Notes under the pieces: model-generated
Told to the model about the DNA's origin: nothing
Seen by the model: only the letters and a program-made list of their open reading frames with translations
The model's database searches: none
Position numbers and translations under genes: made by a program
Source of the DNA: Klebsiella pneumoniae
Lineage (GTDB): Bacteria > Myxococcota_A > UBA796 > SXON01
Assembly: GCA_945862325.1 (NCBI GenBank)
Contig: CAMAXZ010000016.1
Coordinates: 1 to 64,000 of the forward strand
Direction: 5' to 3'
Length of the DNA stretch: 64,000 bases
Shown: piece by piece, positions 54,291-63,976 of the stretch
Layout of the letters: each line of letters opens with the position of its first letter
Position numbering within the stretch: position 1 is the stretch's first letter

Positions 54291-56522
54291 TCAGCGCGAG
54301 GTCTTGTCAAGCCCGCCGCCCACCCACACGCGCACGGGCGTGCTCGTGACGGCGCCGACCCGCGCGACGACGCGGTGATCGCCCGGCGTCGGCACCCACC
54401 GCGCCGCGCCCGGCATGGTGGTGGTCGCGACGGGCTCGCCGTCGACCTCCCAGATCACGGTCGCCCCCGCTGGGGCGTCCGCGCGGAGCGGCACCGCCTG
54501 CTCGGACGCGGCGCGGTCGGGGTCGAGCCAGAACACCGTGTCGGTGGCGGGGTAGGCGACGCGGACCGCGCCGTCGGTGTCGGTTCGTGTGCGGTGGCCG
54601 TTCGCGTGCGCCCACGCGCCCCACTCGGCGGGGAGGACGATCCCGCCGGCGTCGTGCCACGTGCAGGCGGGCCGCGCGGCGGCCGTGCGGGGGAGCCACT
54701 CGTCCCGCGCCGCCGGGCAGTGATGGCCGGGGGACGCGCCCGAGAGCGGACAGATCGCCGCGCGCGCGAGGGTGGGCGGCGGGGTGAACGACGCCCGCGG
54801 TCGCCCCTCCATTGCCGCTTCCGCCACGCGCCGCAGGATCGGCGCCGCGCCGGTGATGCCGCTCACCTCGCCCATCGGGCCCCCGTCGAACCGGCCGACC
54901 CACACCCCCACGGCCACGTGCGGGGTCACGCCGATCGCCCAGTTGTCTCGCCAGCCTTGGCTCGTGCCGGTCTTCGCCGCGAGGGGAAACGCAGGCTCGA
55001 GGGCCGACGCGCGCCCGAACGCCGCCGCGCGCGCGTCGGGGTCGTCGAGGACGTCGACGATCGCCCACGCCGCCGCCGGGGCGATGACCTGTTTCGGCGC
55101 CGGCTTCGGGGCGTCGCGGGTGTAACGCAGGGGGCGCCAGCGGCCGCTGGTGCCCAACGCCGCGTATGCGGCGACGAGCTCGTCGAGGCGCACCTCCGCG
55201 CTGCCGAGGGTGAGCGCGAGCCCGTAGTGGTCGGGGCGCTCGTCGAGGGTCGTGAGCCCGAGGCGCACGAGGCGCGTGTGGAGGTCCGCCACGCCGACGC
55301 GCTCGGCGAGGCGCACCGCGGGGAGGTTCAGGCTGTTGCCCAGGGCCTCTCGGAGGCGGACTGGCCCGCCGCTGCCCTGCCCGTAGTTCTCCGGGTGCCA
55401 CGTGCCGTGTGGGGTGCGCCAGGAGCCGGGGGTGTCCGCCACGACGTCCGCGAGCGTCGCGCCCTCTTCGAGGGCGAGCGCGAACAAGAACGGCTTGAGC
55501 GCGCTCCCGGGGCTGCGGCGCGAAGCGGCGCCGTCGACCTGGCCGTCGCGGGCCGTCCAGGAGGCGCTGCCGACGTACGCGAGCACGTCCCGGGTGTGCA
55601 GATCCGCGACGATCACCGCGGCGTGATCGACGGCCAGACGGCGCAGCGGCGCGAGCTCCTCGCGGACGATCGACTCGACGCGGCTCTGCAGGGCGAGATC
55701 CAGGGTGGACACGACGCGCCCCGGGCGCGTCGCCACGCGCCGCACGAAGTGCGGCGCGTGGCCGGGCCAGCGCGCGGGGAGGAGCCCGAGCGGCTCCGCT
55801 TTGGCGAGCGCGGCCCGGGTCGACTCCACCCTCCCGGCGCGCACCGCGCGGTCGAGCACCCGATCGCGCGCGCGCCTCACCGCCGCCGGATCCCGGAACG
55901 GATCGAGGTCCGAGGGGGCGCGGGGGATCGCCGCGAGCGTCGCCGCCTGGGCGAGGCTGAGCGCGGACGCGGGGCGGTCGTAGTACACCTTGGACGCGAT
56001 CTCCGCGCCGACGGCGCCGTTGCCGTACCAGGTTCGCGCGAGGTACTCCTCGAGGACGCCGTCCCTCCCCAACGCCGCCGTCAGTCGCAGCGCGCGGAGC
56101 GCCTCCCAGGCCTTCCCGAGCAGGCCGGGGCCGCGCGCCTCGAGCGTGCGGGCGAGCTGCTGGGCGAGGGTGGAGCCGCCTTCGCGCACGGCGCCGGCGC
56201 GGAGGTTCGTCGCTGCCGCGCGTGCCACGGCGATCGGGTCCACCCCGGGATGGAGGTCGAACCGATGATCTTCCGCCGCGATCGTCATCGCCACCAGCTC
56301 CGGCGCGCAGCCTCCGCCGCGACACACGAGGCGGCGGCTGCGCGCTCCGTCGGGGGTGGGGCGCTCCGCAAGCGGCACGCCCCGGCGGTCGACGACGACC
56401 GTGCCGTCGATGGCGGGGAGCGTGACGGGTCGCGCGGCGGCGATGGCGGCGGCTGCCAGGGTCACGCTCGCCACCGCCGCCCACGTCGAGCGCGCGGCGC
56501 TCCCGGGGTTCGACGTCGTCAC
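54291..56522 (-). CDS. pbpC: Penicillin-binding protein 1C
   Basis: 743 residues. GTG 56522 overlaps the alpha-2-macroglobulin stop (GTGA). One N-terminal membrane helix, then a transglycosylase domain with catalytic Glu84 (AAEDHRFDLHPGVDP) and REGGSTLAQQLARTLE. The transpeptidase has SALK (Ser340), SLN (GNSLNLPAV) and KTG (Lys517, KTGTSQGWRDNW). The C-terminal BiPBP domain (VIWEVDGEPVATT) completes it. Family role: repair or modification of peptidoglycan. The pairing with alpha-2-macroglobulin is a well-known bacterial arrangement. Confidence 0.95.
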   Translation of the reverse strand: MTTSNPGSAARSTWAAVASVTLAAAAIAAARPVTLPAIDGTVVVDRRGVPLAERPTPDGARSRRLVCRGGGCAPELVAMTIAAEDHRFDLHPGVDPIAVARAAATNLRAGAVREGGSTLAQQLARTLEARGPGLLGKAWEALRALRLTAALGRDGVLEEYLARTWYGNGAVGAEIASKVYYDRPASALSLAQAATLAAIPRAPSDLDPFRDPAAVRRARDRVLDRAVRAGRVESTRAALAKAEPLGLLPARWPGHAPHFVRRVATRPGRVVSTLDLALQSRVESIVREELAPLRRLAVDHAAVIVADLHTRDVLAYVGSASWTARDGQVDGAASRRSPGSALKPFLFALALEEGATLADVVADTPGSWRTPHGTWHPENYGQGSGGPVRLREALGNSLNLPAVRLAERVGVADLHTRLVRLGLTTLDERPDHYGLALTLGSAEVRLDELVAAYAALGTSGRWRPLRYTRDAPKPAPKQVIAPAAAWAIVDVLDDPDARAAAFGRASALEPAFPLAAKTGTSQGWRDNWAIGVTPHVAVGVWVGRFDGGPMGEVSGITGAAPILRRVAEAAMEGRPRASFTPPPTLARAAICPLSGASPGHHCPAARDEWLPRTAAARPACTWHDAGGIVLPAEWGAWAHANGHRTRTDTDGAVRVAYPATDTVFWLDPDRAASEQAVPLRADAPAGATVIWEVDGEPVATTTMPGAARWVPTPGDHRVVARVGAVTSTPVRVWVGGGLDKTSR

Positions 56523-59500
56523 TTCCGCGGCGCGGCCCCGACGACGAACCGCCCGGCGGCGGTACGGCCGAACGTCTCGGGCGCGTACATCTCTTCGATC
56601 GTGGCGGCGGGCTGCGCATAGTCGCCGGGGGTGGTCGCGCGCACGACGTACGAGAGGACGTGGACGCCCGCCGGCACCTGCGAGGCGTAGTACGCGACGC
56701 GGTCGTCGTGCAGCTCGCGGCGGTTGAACACCCAGGTGGAGAACCAGCGGGGCGCGTCGTCCATGGTGTCGCCGGTGTCCCAATTGCGGCGCCCCGTGTC
56801 GGCCGGCCCGCCCGGCCCGCGCGCCGTGGTGGCGAACGAAGTGTCCACGGGCTCGAGGCCCGCGGGCAGCCAGTCCACCAGGGCGACGTCATAGCGATCG
56901 ACCGGGGTCGTGACGCGCAGGGAGACCCGCATGAGGGCGCCGCTGGTGACCGCGCCCTCCTTGCCGTCGCCTTCGAGGAGCTCGTAGGTTCGCACGAGGG
57001 TGAAGCCCTCGTCGCGCGGCGGGAGCTCCGGCAAGGCGTACGCGAGCCGGGCCTCGTAGTAGGCCCGACCGCCCTGAGCGGCGATCGTCAACGGGGCCGT
57101 CGACACGTCGCTCATCGGGAGGCGCGCGCGGGCGCGGCCACCAACCCCGAGGTCCTGCCCGAGGAGCTCCTTCGCGCCGAGGCTCACCGTGGCGCGCACC
57201 GCGCCGGTCTCGTAGCGACGCGCGTACTCGGACAGGGCGAGCATCGCCTCCGCGGTGGTGTAGGTGTTCTGCCAGCGCCCCTTGCGACGCGCCTGGACGA
57301 GGTGCGCGGCGAGCCGCGGCACGAGCGCGTTGTCCGGGTCCGACGCGAGCATCCCGCGGAGCAGCGCGGAGGTCGGCAGGTCGTCGCCGTACCACAGGGC
57401 GCGCCAGAGGCCGGCGTCCCGCTCGACGAGCGCGGCGCGGGTGGGCTCGACGTGCACCGCGGCGAGGAGGTCCTGCGTGAGGGCTCGCGTCCGGGCGTCC
57501 GCGCCCGTGGTGCGCCCGATCGCCTCGAGGAGCTGGGCGCGGGCATGGTTGGGCAGGGCGGCGCGCCGCTCCCACGCGCGGCTGTTGAACGCCGCGTCGC
57601 CCCGTCCCGCGCGCGCGAGCGACAGGGCCGCCCGAGCCCGCGCGGCGTGGAGCGCTTCCTCCGACCAGCCCTCGGGTGGGCGCTCCTCGCCCGACACGAA
57701 CCGGCGCACGTAGCGGACGAGCGCGTCGATCGTCGCGTCGGGCACGTCGTGCCCGCGCTGGCGCGCGTCGACCAGCACCTCCAGCGCGTACGCCGACGCG
57801 GGGCCATAGGCCCATGCGTCGCCGGGCCAGTAGGCGAACCCGCCGGACGCCGTGCGGAACAGCGGCATCCGGGCGAGGCCGGCGCGGATGTACCCGTCGA
57901 GGGTCGCGTCCGGGACGGACGTGCCCGCCTTCGCGCCGAGCTCGCGCGCGAGGAGCGCCACGCGGAGGGCGCTGCCCGTCTGTTCGAGGCAGCCGTGCGG
58001 ATAGTCGAGCAGGTAGCTCAACGACGCGCCGGACCCCACCAGCGCCGACGCGGACACTTCGACGTCGAGCCCGCCGATGCCGGAGAGCGCGGTCGGCGGC
58101 ACCGTGACGCTCTCTTGCGCGCTCGAGGTCGTGGATCCCGCGCTCGCGACGACCTCTTGCGGCAACGGCTCGGACACCGGCACCGACACCTCGACCGCGT
58201 CGCGGTGCCCGCCGCCGGACACCTCGAATCGGAACGCGACGTCCTTGCCTGTGAACGTGGTGATCGCGAAAGGCACTTCGAGCGCGCCGCCCGCCGGGAC
58301 CGTCACCTTGCGAGGGGCGCCGTTGAGCGTGGCGCCTGTCGCGGTGGCCGCGACGTCCACGCTCATGCCCGCCTCGGTGTTGTTGTGCACGACGATGCCG
58401 GCGAGCGCGCGATCGCCCGTGCGGAAGAAGCGCGGCAGCGCCGGGCGCGCGATGAGCGGGCGGTTGACGCGAAGCTCCGACGCCGCCTTTCCGAAGGCGC
58501 TCGCGCCGTCGTCCACCACCGCCATGATGCGGAAGGTGGTCAGGTTGTCGGGCAGCGTGAACCGGTGGGTGAGCGTGCCGTCGGGACCGGTACGAAGCGA
58601 TGGGGCCCAGAGCGGCGTCGTCTCGAAGAGGCGACGGGCGTCACCATCGGAGGCGCCGCCACCGCCGCCCGTCTCGCCGCCTTTGGCGAGCATCGTCGCG
58701 CGGTCGTACACGGCGATGCGGTTGTCCGCGGTGAGCACCGACAGCCCACGCTTGGCGTAGAAGCTCGCGTGCGGGTCCGGGGTCTCGTACGCGGTCAGCG
58801 AGAGGACGCCGTGGTCCACCGCCCAAAGGGTGACGCGCGCGCCGGCCAACGGCTTGCCGCGGCGCGCGACCTTGGCGGTGACCACGACCTCGTCGCGTGG
58901 CGCGTAGGCGTCGCGGTCGGACGCGACGGTGACGTCCAGCACGGCTTCGGAAGGATCGACGTCGATCGGCAGGAGCCCATACCAGGCGGAGGGGTTTCCG
59001 GCGTCGGGCGTACCGGGCTTGCCCATGCCGTCGACCGCGAGCACCGACACGAAGGCGTTCGGCATCATCTCGGCCGTGATCGGCACCGTCAGGGTGTCGC
59101 TCGTGGACGCGAGCGTGACGACCTTGCGCGACCAGACCCCGGCGCGCTCGACCGTGACGAGCGCGCGCATGCCGCGCTTCGGGCTCCGCACGAGGATCTT
59201 CGCGGTGTCCCCAGGCGCGTAACGCTTCTTGTCCGCGCTGAGCTCCAGCCGCCGCGCGTCGGAGCGCGCCCACGACACGTCGTCGCCGCCCGACACCCAC
59301 ACGCCCGTCTCGGCGGTCGTCGCCCGGCCCGCGGCGTCCTTCGCGTCGGCGCGCACGACGAACCAGCCGCCCTTCGTGGGGGTGAACGCCCAGCGCGACC
59401 CGGCCTTCGCCGTGCGCACCGTCTCCGTCGCGGCGGGCTCGTCCTTCGGGGTGGACACCCAGCGCCAGGTTCCGTCCATCGACTTCTCACGCACGGTGTC

Positions 59501-62128
59501 CCACGTGCGCCGCACCGCGGTGAGGGTGACCGCGGTGTTCGCGACGCCTTCGCCCTCAGGGGTCACGAACGCGACCTCGACCTCGACCGGCGCCCCGGCC
59601 GTGCCGATCGACGATGGGGCCCGGATGGCGGCGTACGCGTCCGCCGCGTGCACGGGTACCGACGCGCGGTTCGACAGCTCCTGGCGTTCGACGTCGGTCA
59701 CGCTGGCTTCGACCCAGTAGGTGTACGGGCGGGTGATCTCCGCCGCGGGGATCGCCTGCGTGACCTTGAGCTGGCCTTGCGCGTCGAGCTTCGCCGTGCC
59801 GCTCGACAGGCTCGTGTAGGCGGACGCGCCGTCGGACCACTCACCGTCGGCAGGAAGGCGCTCGAAGCTCCAGCCATCCCAGCCATTCGGCGCGATCGTC
59901 AGCGCGTCCCGCCACGCGGACCACTTCGCGGCGGCGCCGGCCATCGGTGTGCCGAAGAGGTAGCGGGCGGTGACGGTGGCCGTCAGATCCTGGCCGGCGC
60001 GAAGGGCCTTCGGCGCCACGACGTCGAGCCGGAACGCCGGCGGGCGGTAGGCGCGCACGGGGATGCCGACGTAGGTGGAGGCCGCGCCGACGCTGACGCG
60101 CAAGGCGTATTCGCCGGGTGCGCCGTCGGTGGGGAGCGGCACGTCGACCGCCCACGCGCCGTTGGCGTCGAGCTCGCCGAGGCCCTCGGAGAGACGCGCG
60201 CCGTTGGCGTCGTCGAAGGTCCAGGAGAGCGCCCGCGCCTGCGGGGCGCGGAGGCCGTCGTCGGAGCGCTCGCGCGCGAGCAGCTGGACGTGGGCGGTCT
60301 CTCCTTTGCGGTAGACGCCCCGGTCGGTGAACGCATAGAGCTGGGCGCTCGTTTGTTCCGGGTCGAACCAGCCGTACGCGCCGAAGTCGTACGGCTGCAT
60401 CCCGTCGCTCCACGAGTGGCGGGTGAGCGCGACGTCGGCGCCCTGCTCGACCACCGCCCAGAGCGGGTCGGACCAGGAGGACCAGCCATCCGGGACGAGG
60501 TCGCCCTCGGCCCACGCGAGCCCGTCGGGCCCCGTCGTGCCCGTCCACACCACCGCTCCGCCGCGCACGAGGCGCACCGTGGCGCCGCCCACCGCGGAGG
60601 CGTCGCTCAGCCGCGTGACCCAGATCGCGGCGCCGTCCGGCGCGAGCTTGAGCGTCGTGCCGAGGTCGGTGACCTGCAGGAGGCCGTCGGTCGGCCAACC
60701 GTCGGCGTGGTCGCCGAAGAGCTCGGGCGCGGTGGCGTGGATGCGCACCATGCCGCGGCCCTCGGTGAGGTACGGCGCGAGGTCGAGCTCGTGGAGCGCC
60801 GCGACGTTGTCGCGGCGGCCGGGAAGCCGCGTGACCACCGCGCCGTCGAGGTCGCGTTCGGTCCAGGTCTCTTCGAGTTGCCGATCGAGGGCGAACGTCA
60901 TCGGGTCGATGCGCTCGACCGCGACCTGCAGCGACGACAGGTTGCGGTGGCGGATCGGCACCGTGGTGCCCGACGTGGCCGGGAGTACGGTGAACGCCAC
61001 GGGCGCGTCGACGAAGCTGTCCGCGTCGCCGGTGGTGAAGCTCCACGTGCGGCCATCGCCGATCGTCTGGCCGTGGATGTCCGTGATCCCCGGATCGACC
61101 GTGACCGTGTAGCGCGTGCGCGGGAGCAGGCGGGTCCAGTGGCCCCAGCTCTCGGACTCGTAGCTGCCGGCGGGGTTCCAGCCGTCCGGCGGCGCGGGCG
61201 ATACGTGCACCTTCTTCGCCACCTGTTCGGCGGAGACGGGGGTGGTGAAGCGGAGGCCGATGGTCGAGTCGGTGTCGACCATGTCGCCGAGCGGGCGCGT
61301 GTCGACGAACGCCGCCGGGGGGTAGGTGCGGAACGCCACGCGCTGCGCTTCGGCGAGCCCCAGAGGGCCGCCGGCGCCGCGGAGCCCCGCGTCGAGCACC
61401 AGCTCGTACGCCGTGTCCGGCGCGAGCGCGGCGTCGACGCGGAGCACCTCGGGGCGGTCCTGCTTGCCTTCGGCGCGGCGCAGCGTGGTCTTGACGTCGC
61501 GGCCGTCGGCCGTCCGAACGCGGATCGCGCCGGTGGCGCGGTTGAGGTCCATCGCCTGGTTGAAGCGCAGCACGATCGGGGTCTTCGGGTCCCAATTGGC
61601 GTGGCCGTCGGTGGGCTCGGACCGCACCAGCGCGGGACGCTCGGTGCCGAAGCTCCAGGACAGCGCCGTGGTCAGGGTGCTGCCGTCGAGCGCGGCGGTG
61701 CCGGCGGGCACCTCGCACGTGTACTCCGTGCCCATCGGGAAGCGGTTGTCTTCGGGGATGAGCACGGCGGTGGAGGTGCCGGCCCAGCGCGCGCGCCCGC
61801 CGACCTCTGGCGAGCAGCGGATGGGCACCTTGGAGGCCGAGGCGTCGAGGTCCGAGAGCGCCACCATCGGCCGATCGAACACGACGGCGACCTGGGACGG
61901 GTCGCGGTCGGCGCCCTCCGGCGCGAGCGCGAGCACCCGGAGCGAGCCCTCGGAGGCGACGGGCGGGGCGACGAGCTCCCCGGGCCGCAAGCTCGGGATC
62001 TCGGGAGCCATCTCGACCTGGGCCACCCCGACCGTCGACGCCGGCGCCGAGAACACCAGCGCCTCGAGCTGCGCCGCGTCGTCGGGAAAAAAGTACGAGC
62101 ATGCGAGCAGCGGAAGCACGAGGAGCAT
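56519..62128 (-). CDS. Bacterial alpha-2-macroglobulin, thioester type, lipoprotein
   Basis: 1869 residues. Lipoprotein signal MLLVLPLLAC (Cys10). MG-type beta domains (Ig-like; FRFSTP..-type strands such as VALSDLDASASKVPIRCSPE) fill the N-terminal two-thirds. The thioester motif is intact: PHGCLEQTGS, Cys1380 and Gln1383. The helical TED domain follows (DATLDGYIRAGLARMPLFRTASGGFAYWPGD), then C-terminal receptor-like domains. These proteins trap foreign peptidases in the periplasm. It is the YfhM type, paired with PbpC. GAGG precedes the ATG. Confidence 0.95.
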   Translation of the reverse strand: MLLVLPLLACSYFFPDDAAQLEALVFSAPASTVGVAQVEMAPEIPSLRPGELVAPPVASEGSLRVLALAPEGADRDPSQVAVVFDRPMVALSDLDASASKVPIRCSPEVGGRARWAGTSTAVLIPEDNRFPMGTEYTCEVPAGTAALDGSTLTTALSWSFGTERPALVRSEPTDGHANWDPKTPIVLRFNQAMDLNRATGAIRVRTADGRDVKTTLRRAEGKQDRPEVLRVDAALAPDTAYELVLDAGLRGAGGPLGLAEAQRVAFRTYPPAAFVDTRPLGDMVDTDSTIGLRFTTPVSAEQVAKKVHVSPAPPDGWNPAGSYESESWGHWTRLLPRTRYTVTVDPGITDIHGQTIGDGRTWSFTTGDADSFVDAPVAFTVLPATSGTTVPIRHRNLSSLQVAVERIDPMTFALDRQLEETWTERDLDGAVVTRLPGRRDNVAALHELDLAPYLTEGRGMVRIHATAPELFGDHADGWPTDGLLQVTDLGTTLKLAPDGAAIWVTRLSDASAVGGATVRLVRGGAVVWTGTTGPDGLAWAEGDLVPDGWSSWSDPLWAVVEQGADVALTRHSWSDGMQPYDFGAYGWFDPEQTSAQLYAFTDRGVYRKGETAHVQLLARERSDDGLRAPQARALSWTFDDANGARLSEGLGELDANGAWAVDVPLPTDGAPGEYALRVSVGAASTYVGIPVRAYRPPAFRLDVVAPKALRAGQDLTATVTARYLFGTPMAGAAAKWSAWRDALTIAPNGWDGWSFERLPADGEWSDGASAYTSLSSGTAKLDAQGQLKVTQAIPAAEITRPYTYWVEASVTDVERQELSNRASVPVHAADAYAAIRAPSSIGTAGAPVEVEVAFVTPEGEGVANTAVTLTAVRRTWDTVREKSMDGTWRWVSTPKDEPAATETVRTAKAGSRWAFTPTKGGWFVVRADAKDAAGRATTAETGVWVSGGDDVSWARSDARRLELSADKKRYAPGDTAKILVRSPKRGMRALVTVERAGVWSRKVVTLASTSDTLTVPITAEMMPNAFVSVLAVDGMGKPGTPDAGNPSAWYGLLPIDVDPSEAVLDVTVASDRDAYAPRDEVVVTAKVARRGKPLAGARVTLWAVDHGVLSLTAYETPDPHASFYAKRGLSVLTADNRIAVYDRATMLAKGGETGGGGGASDGDARRLFETTPLWAPSLRTGPDGTLTHRFTLPDNLTTFRIMAVVDDGASAFGKAASELRVNRPLIARPALPRFFRTGDRALAGIVVHNNTEAGMSVDVAATATGATLNGAPRKVTVPAGGALEVPFAITTFTGKDVAFRFEVSGGGHRDAVEVSVPVSEPLPQEVVASAGSTTSSAQESVTVPPTALSGIGGLDVEVSASALVGSGASLSYLLDYPHGCLEQTGSALRVALLARELGAKAGTSVPDATLDGYIRAGLARMPLFRTASGGFAYWPGDAWAYGPASAYALEVLVDARQRGHDVPDATIDALVRYVRRFVSGEERPPEGWSEEALHAARARAALSLARAGRGDAAFNSRAWERRAALPNHARAQLLEAIGRTTGADARTRALTQDLLAAVHVEPTRAALVERDAGLWRALWYGDDLPTSALLRGMLASDPDNALVPRLAAHLVQARRKGRWQNTYTTAEAMLALSEYARRYETGAVRATVSLGAKELLGQDLGVGGRARARLPMSDVSTAPLTIAAQGGRAYYEARLAYALPELPPRDEGFTLVRTYELLEGDGKEGAVTSGALMRVSLRVTTPVDRYDVALVDWLPAGLEPVDTSFATTARGPGGPADTGRRNWDTGDTMDDAPRWFSTWVFNRRELHDDRVAYYASQVPAGVHVLSYVVRATTPGDYAQPAATIEEMYAPETFGRTAAGRFVVGAAPRK

Positions 62129-62201
62129 TCGGACCTCTACGAGGGATGGGCGATGCAGGCCGCGTGCCTAACCGCGCGACCGGCCAAGAAATGGTCCGGC
62201 G

Positions 62202-63245
62202 TCAGTCCGTCGCGAGCAGGGCGTCCGCGGCGGTGCGCAGGGCGCGGGCGTGCGCGACGACGGCGCCGCGCCAGGCCGGATGATCCGGAGCGAACGCTTC
62301 CTTCAGCCCGACCTTCGCCCAGTGGTCGAGCCGCGGGGCGCCCCAGTGGTGGAGCCGGTTCTCGGCGCGAAGGGCGAACAGGAGCGAGAGGCCGGACCAG
62401 GTTCCGAACTCGCAGATCAGCGCGTCGTACCGGCAGTTCGTGACCCGGCGCTCGAGCTCGCGGATGAGGCTGCCCCGGATCGAGTACGCCTCCGCGTCGG
62501 AGCGGTCCCAGGTGCGGACGTTCGGGCCGAACGCCGCCTTCGCCCGGCTCACCCGCGCGGGATCGGGATCGCTCTCCAGCACGAGGGTCCGGGCCGCGAA
62601 CTGGCCGAGCCCGCTGTGGAGGTCGATGTGCGCGACGCGCTCGCGGCCGGACAGCTCGCGCTCGAGGAACGGCAGGAGCGCCGCCGGCTCGGGTTGGAGG
62701 CACGCGCCGCCATGAAACAGCCCTTGGGGGTGGGTGTACTGGCCGCCGAGCAAGGCGTTCTTGAGGGCGCCCCATCCGTGCCGCGCCACGAGCAGGGCGA
62801 GCTGGGGATAGACCAGCTCAAAGCTGGTGGGTGGGCTCTTTGGGTTGAGCAGCGGGTCGAGGAGCGCGTACGCCGGGTCGGCCCCCTCGTACGCCTCGTC
62901 CGGCGCGAGGCAGTTCCGGTTGAGGTCCACGTTCGCGGCGTTCACACGGCGGAGGTTCGCCATGCCCCACGGATTCACGACGTGGATCCAAAGGGTGGGG
63001 TGCGCGGCGCGGTCCTGCGCCAGCATGTCGAGCTGCGCCGCGCTGCCGCCGAAGCCTTCGACGCCGTGCACGCCGCTCGTGAACACCGCCACGCGGCGGC
63101 CGTCCGGGTCGCCTGTCCAGGCCCAGTCGATCGTGTGCCCGTCCGGGAGCTCGAGCGCGCCGGAGGGCCGACCGCGGACCGCGGCGCGGAAGCGCGCGCG
63201 GGCGGCCTCCCAGTCGGGCGAGAATATGCCGTTGGTGTCGGACAT
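62202..63245 (-). CDS. DUF2817 (M14-like) peptidase-family protein
   Basis: 347 residues, no signal peptide. Features of the DUF2817 family are SGVHGVEGFGGSAAQL, VNPWGMANLRRVNAANVDLNRNC, AHIDLHSGLGQFA and CEFGTWSG. The HG..E, DLNRN, HIDLH and E(F) residues match a zinc carboxypeptidase (M14) active site: His and Glu ligands, Arg/Asn substrate clamp, His, and catalytic Glu. It would act in the cytoplasm on an unknown peptide-like substrate. It lies 73 bp upstream of the macroglobulin gene and is divergent from the glycosyltransferase. Confidence 0.88.
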   Translation of the reverse strand: MSDTNGIFSPDWEAARARFRAAVRGRPSGALELPDGHTIDWAWTGDPDGRRVAVFTSGVHGVEGFGGSAAQLDMLAQDRAAHPTLWIHVVNPWGMANLRRVNAANVDLNRNCLAPDEAYEGADPAYALLDPLLNPKSPPTSFELVYPQLALLVARHGWGALKNALLGGQYTHPQGLFHGGACLQPEPAALLPFLERELSGRERVAHIDLHSGLGQFAARTLVLESDPDPARVSRAKAAFGPNVRTWDRSDAEAYSIRGSLIRELERRVTNCRYDALICEFGTWSGLSLLFALRAENRLHHWGAPRLDHWAKVGLKEAFAPDHPAWRGAVVAHARALRTAADALLATD

Positions 63246-63271
63246 GACGCGAATGATAGCGGAGGCGGCCC

Positions 63272-63976
63272 ATGCTCAGCGCCGCCATCATCTGCCGCGA
63301 CGAGGCCGATCGCATCGAAGACGCGATCCGCTCGGTCGCGTTCGCCGACGAGTGCGTGGTGCTCGACAGTGGCAGCCGCGACGACACCGTGGCGCGCGCG
63401 CGCGCGCTCGGGGCCCGGGTGATCGAGACGGACTGGCCGGGGTTCGTGGCGCAGAAGAACCGCGCGCTCGCGGCGTGCCGCGGCGAGTGGGTGCTGTCGA
63501 TCGACGCCGACGAGCGCGTGACGCCGGCGCTCCGTGACGAGGTGCTCGCCGCCGTCGCGACCGGCGACGCGCACGGCTACCGCGTGCCTCGTCGCAACTT
63601 CTGGCTCGGTCACCGACTGACGGCCGGCCACTGGTATCCGGACCGCAAGCTCCGCCTCGCACGCCGTGAACGCGCCCGCTGGGAGGGCGAAGACCCGCAC
63701 GACGTCCTCGTGGTCGACGGCCCCGTGAAGGACCTTCGGGCGGACCTGAACCACGTGCCCTACCGCTCCCTCGCCGAGCACCTCGCGACCATCGACCGGT
63801 ACTCGGCGCTCGGGGCGCGCCGAGGGACGGTGCTCGACATCCTGCTGCGTCCATCCTGGCACTTCGTGAGCGGGTACCTCGTGCGCGGCGGGTTCCGTGA
63901 CGGGGTGGCCGGGCTCGTGGTCCATGCGCTCGGCGCGCTCCACGTGCTGCTGCGCTGGTCGAGAGGGTACTTGTGA
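63272..63976 (+). CDS. Family 2 glycosyltransferase, WaaE/KdtX-like
   Basis: 234 residues. GT-A fold: LSAAIICRDEADRIEDAIRSV, VVLDSGSRDDTVARA, and the metal-binding SIDADERV (DxD-type). VAQKNRALAACRGEWVLSID and the RNFWLGH..HWYPDRKLRL block are typical of WaaE/KdtX beta-1,4-glucosyltransferases of the lipopolysaccharide core. A C-terminal amphipathic helix ends it (VLLRWSRGYL). GGAGG lies upstream. Acceptor not determined; KdtX-like by motif only. Confidence 0.88.
   Translation: MLSAAIICRDEADRIEDAIRSVAFADECVVLDSGSRDDTVARARALGARVIETDWPGFVAQKNRALAACRGEWVLSIDADERVTPALRDEVLAAVATGDAHGYRVPRRNFWLGHRLTAGHWYPDRKLRLARRERARWEGEDPHDVLVVDGPVKDLRADLNHVPYRSLAEHLATIDRYSALGARRGTVLDILLRPSWHFVSGYLVRGGFRDGVAGLVVHALGALHVLLRWSRGYL

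Noticed and set aside
54245-54310. Longer version of the lipoprotein ORF starting at 54310
   Set aside because: It would read through the whole tRNA-Cys gene and place a signal peptide 50 residues inside the protein.
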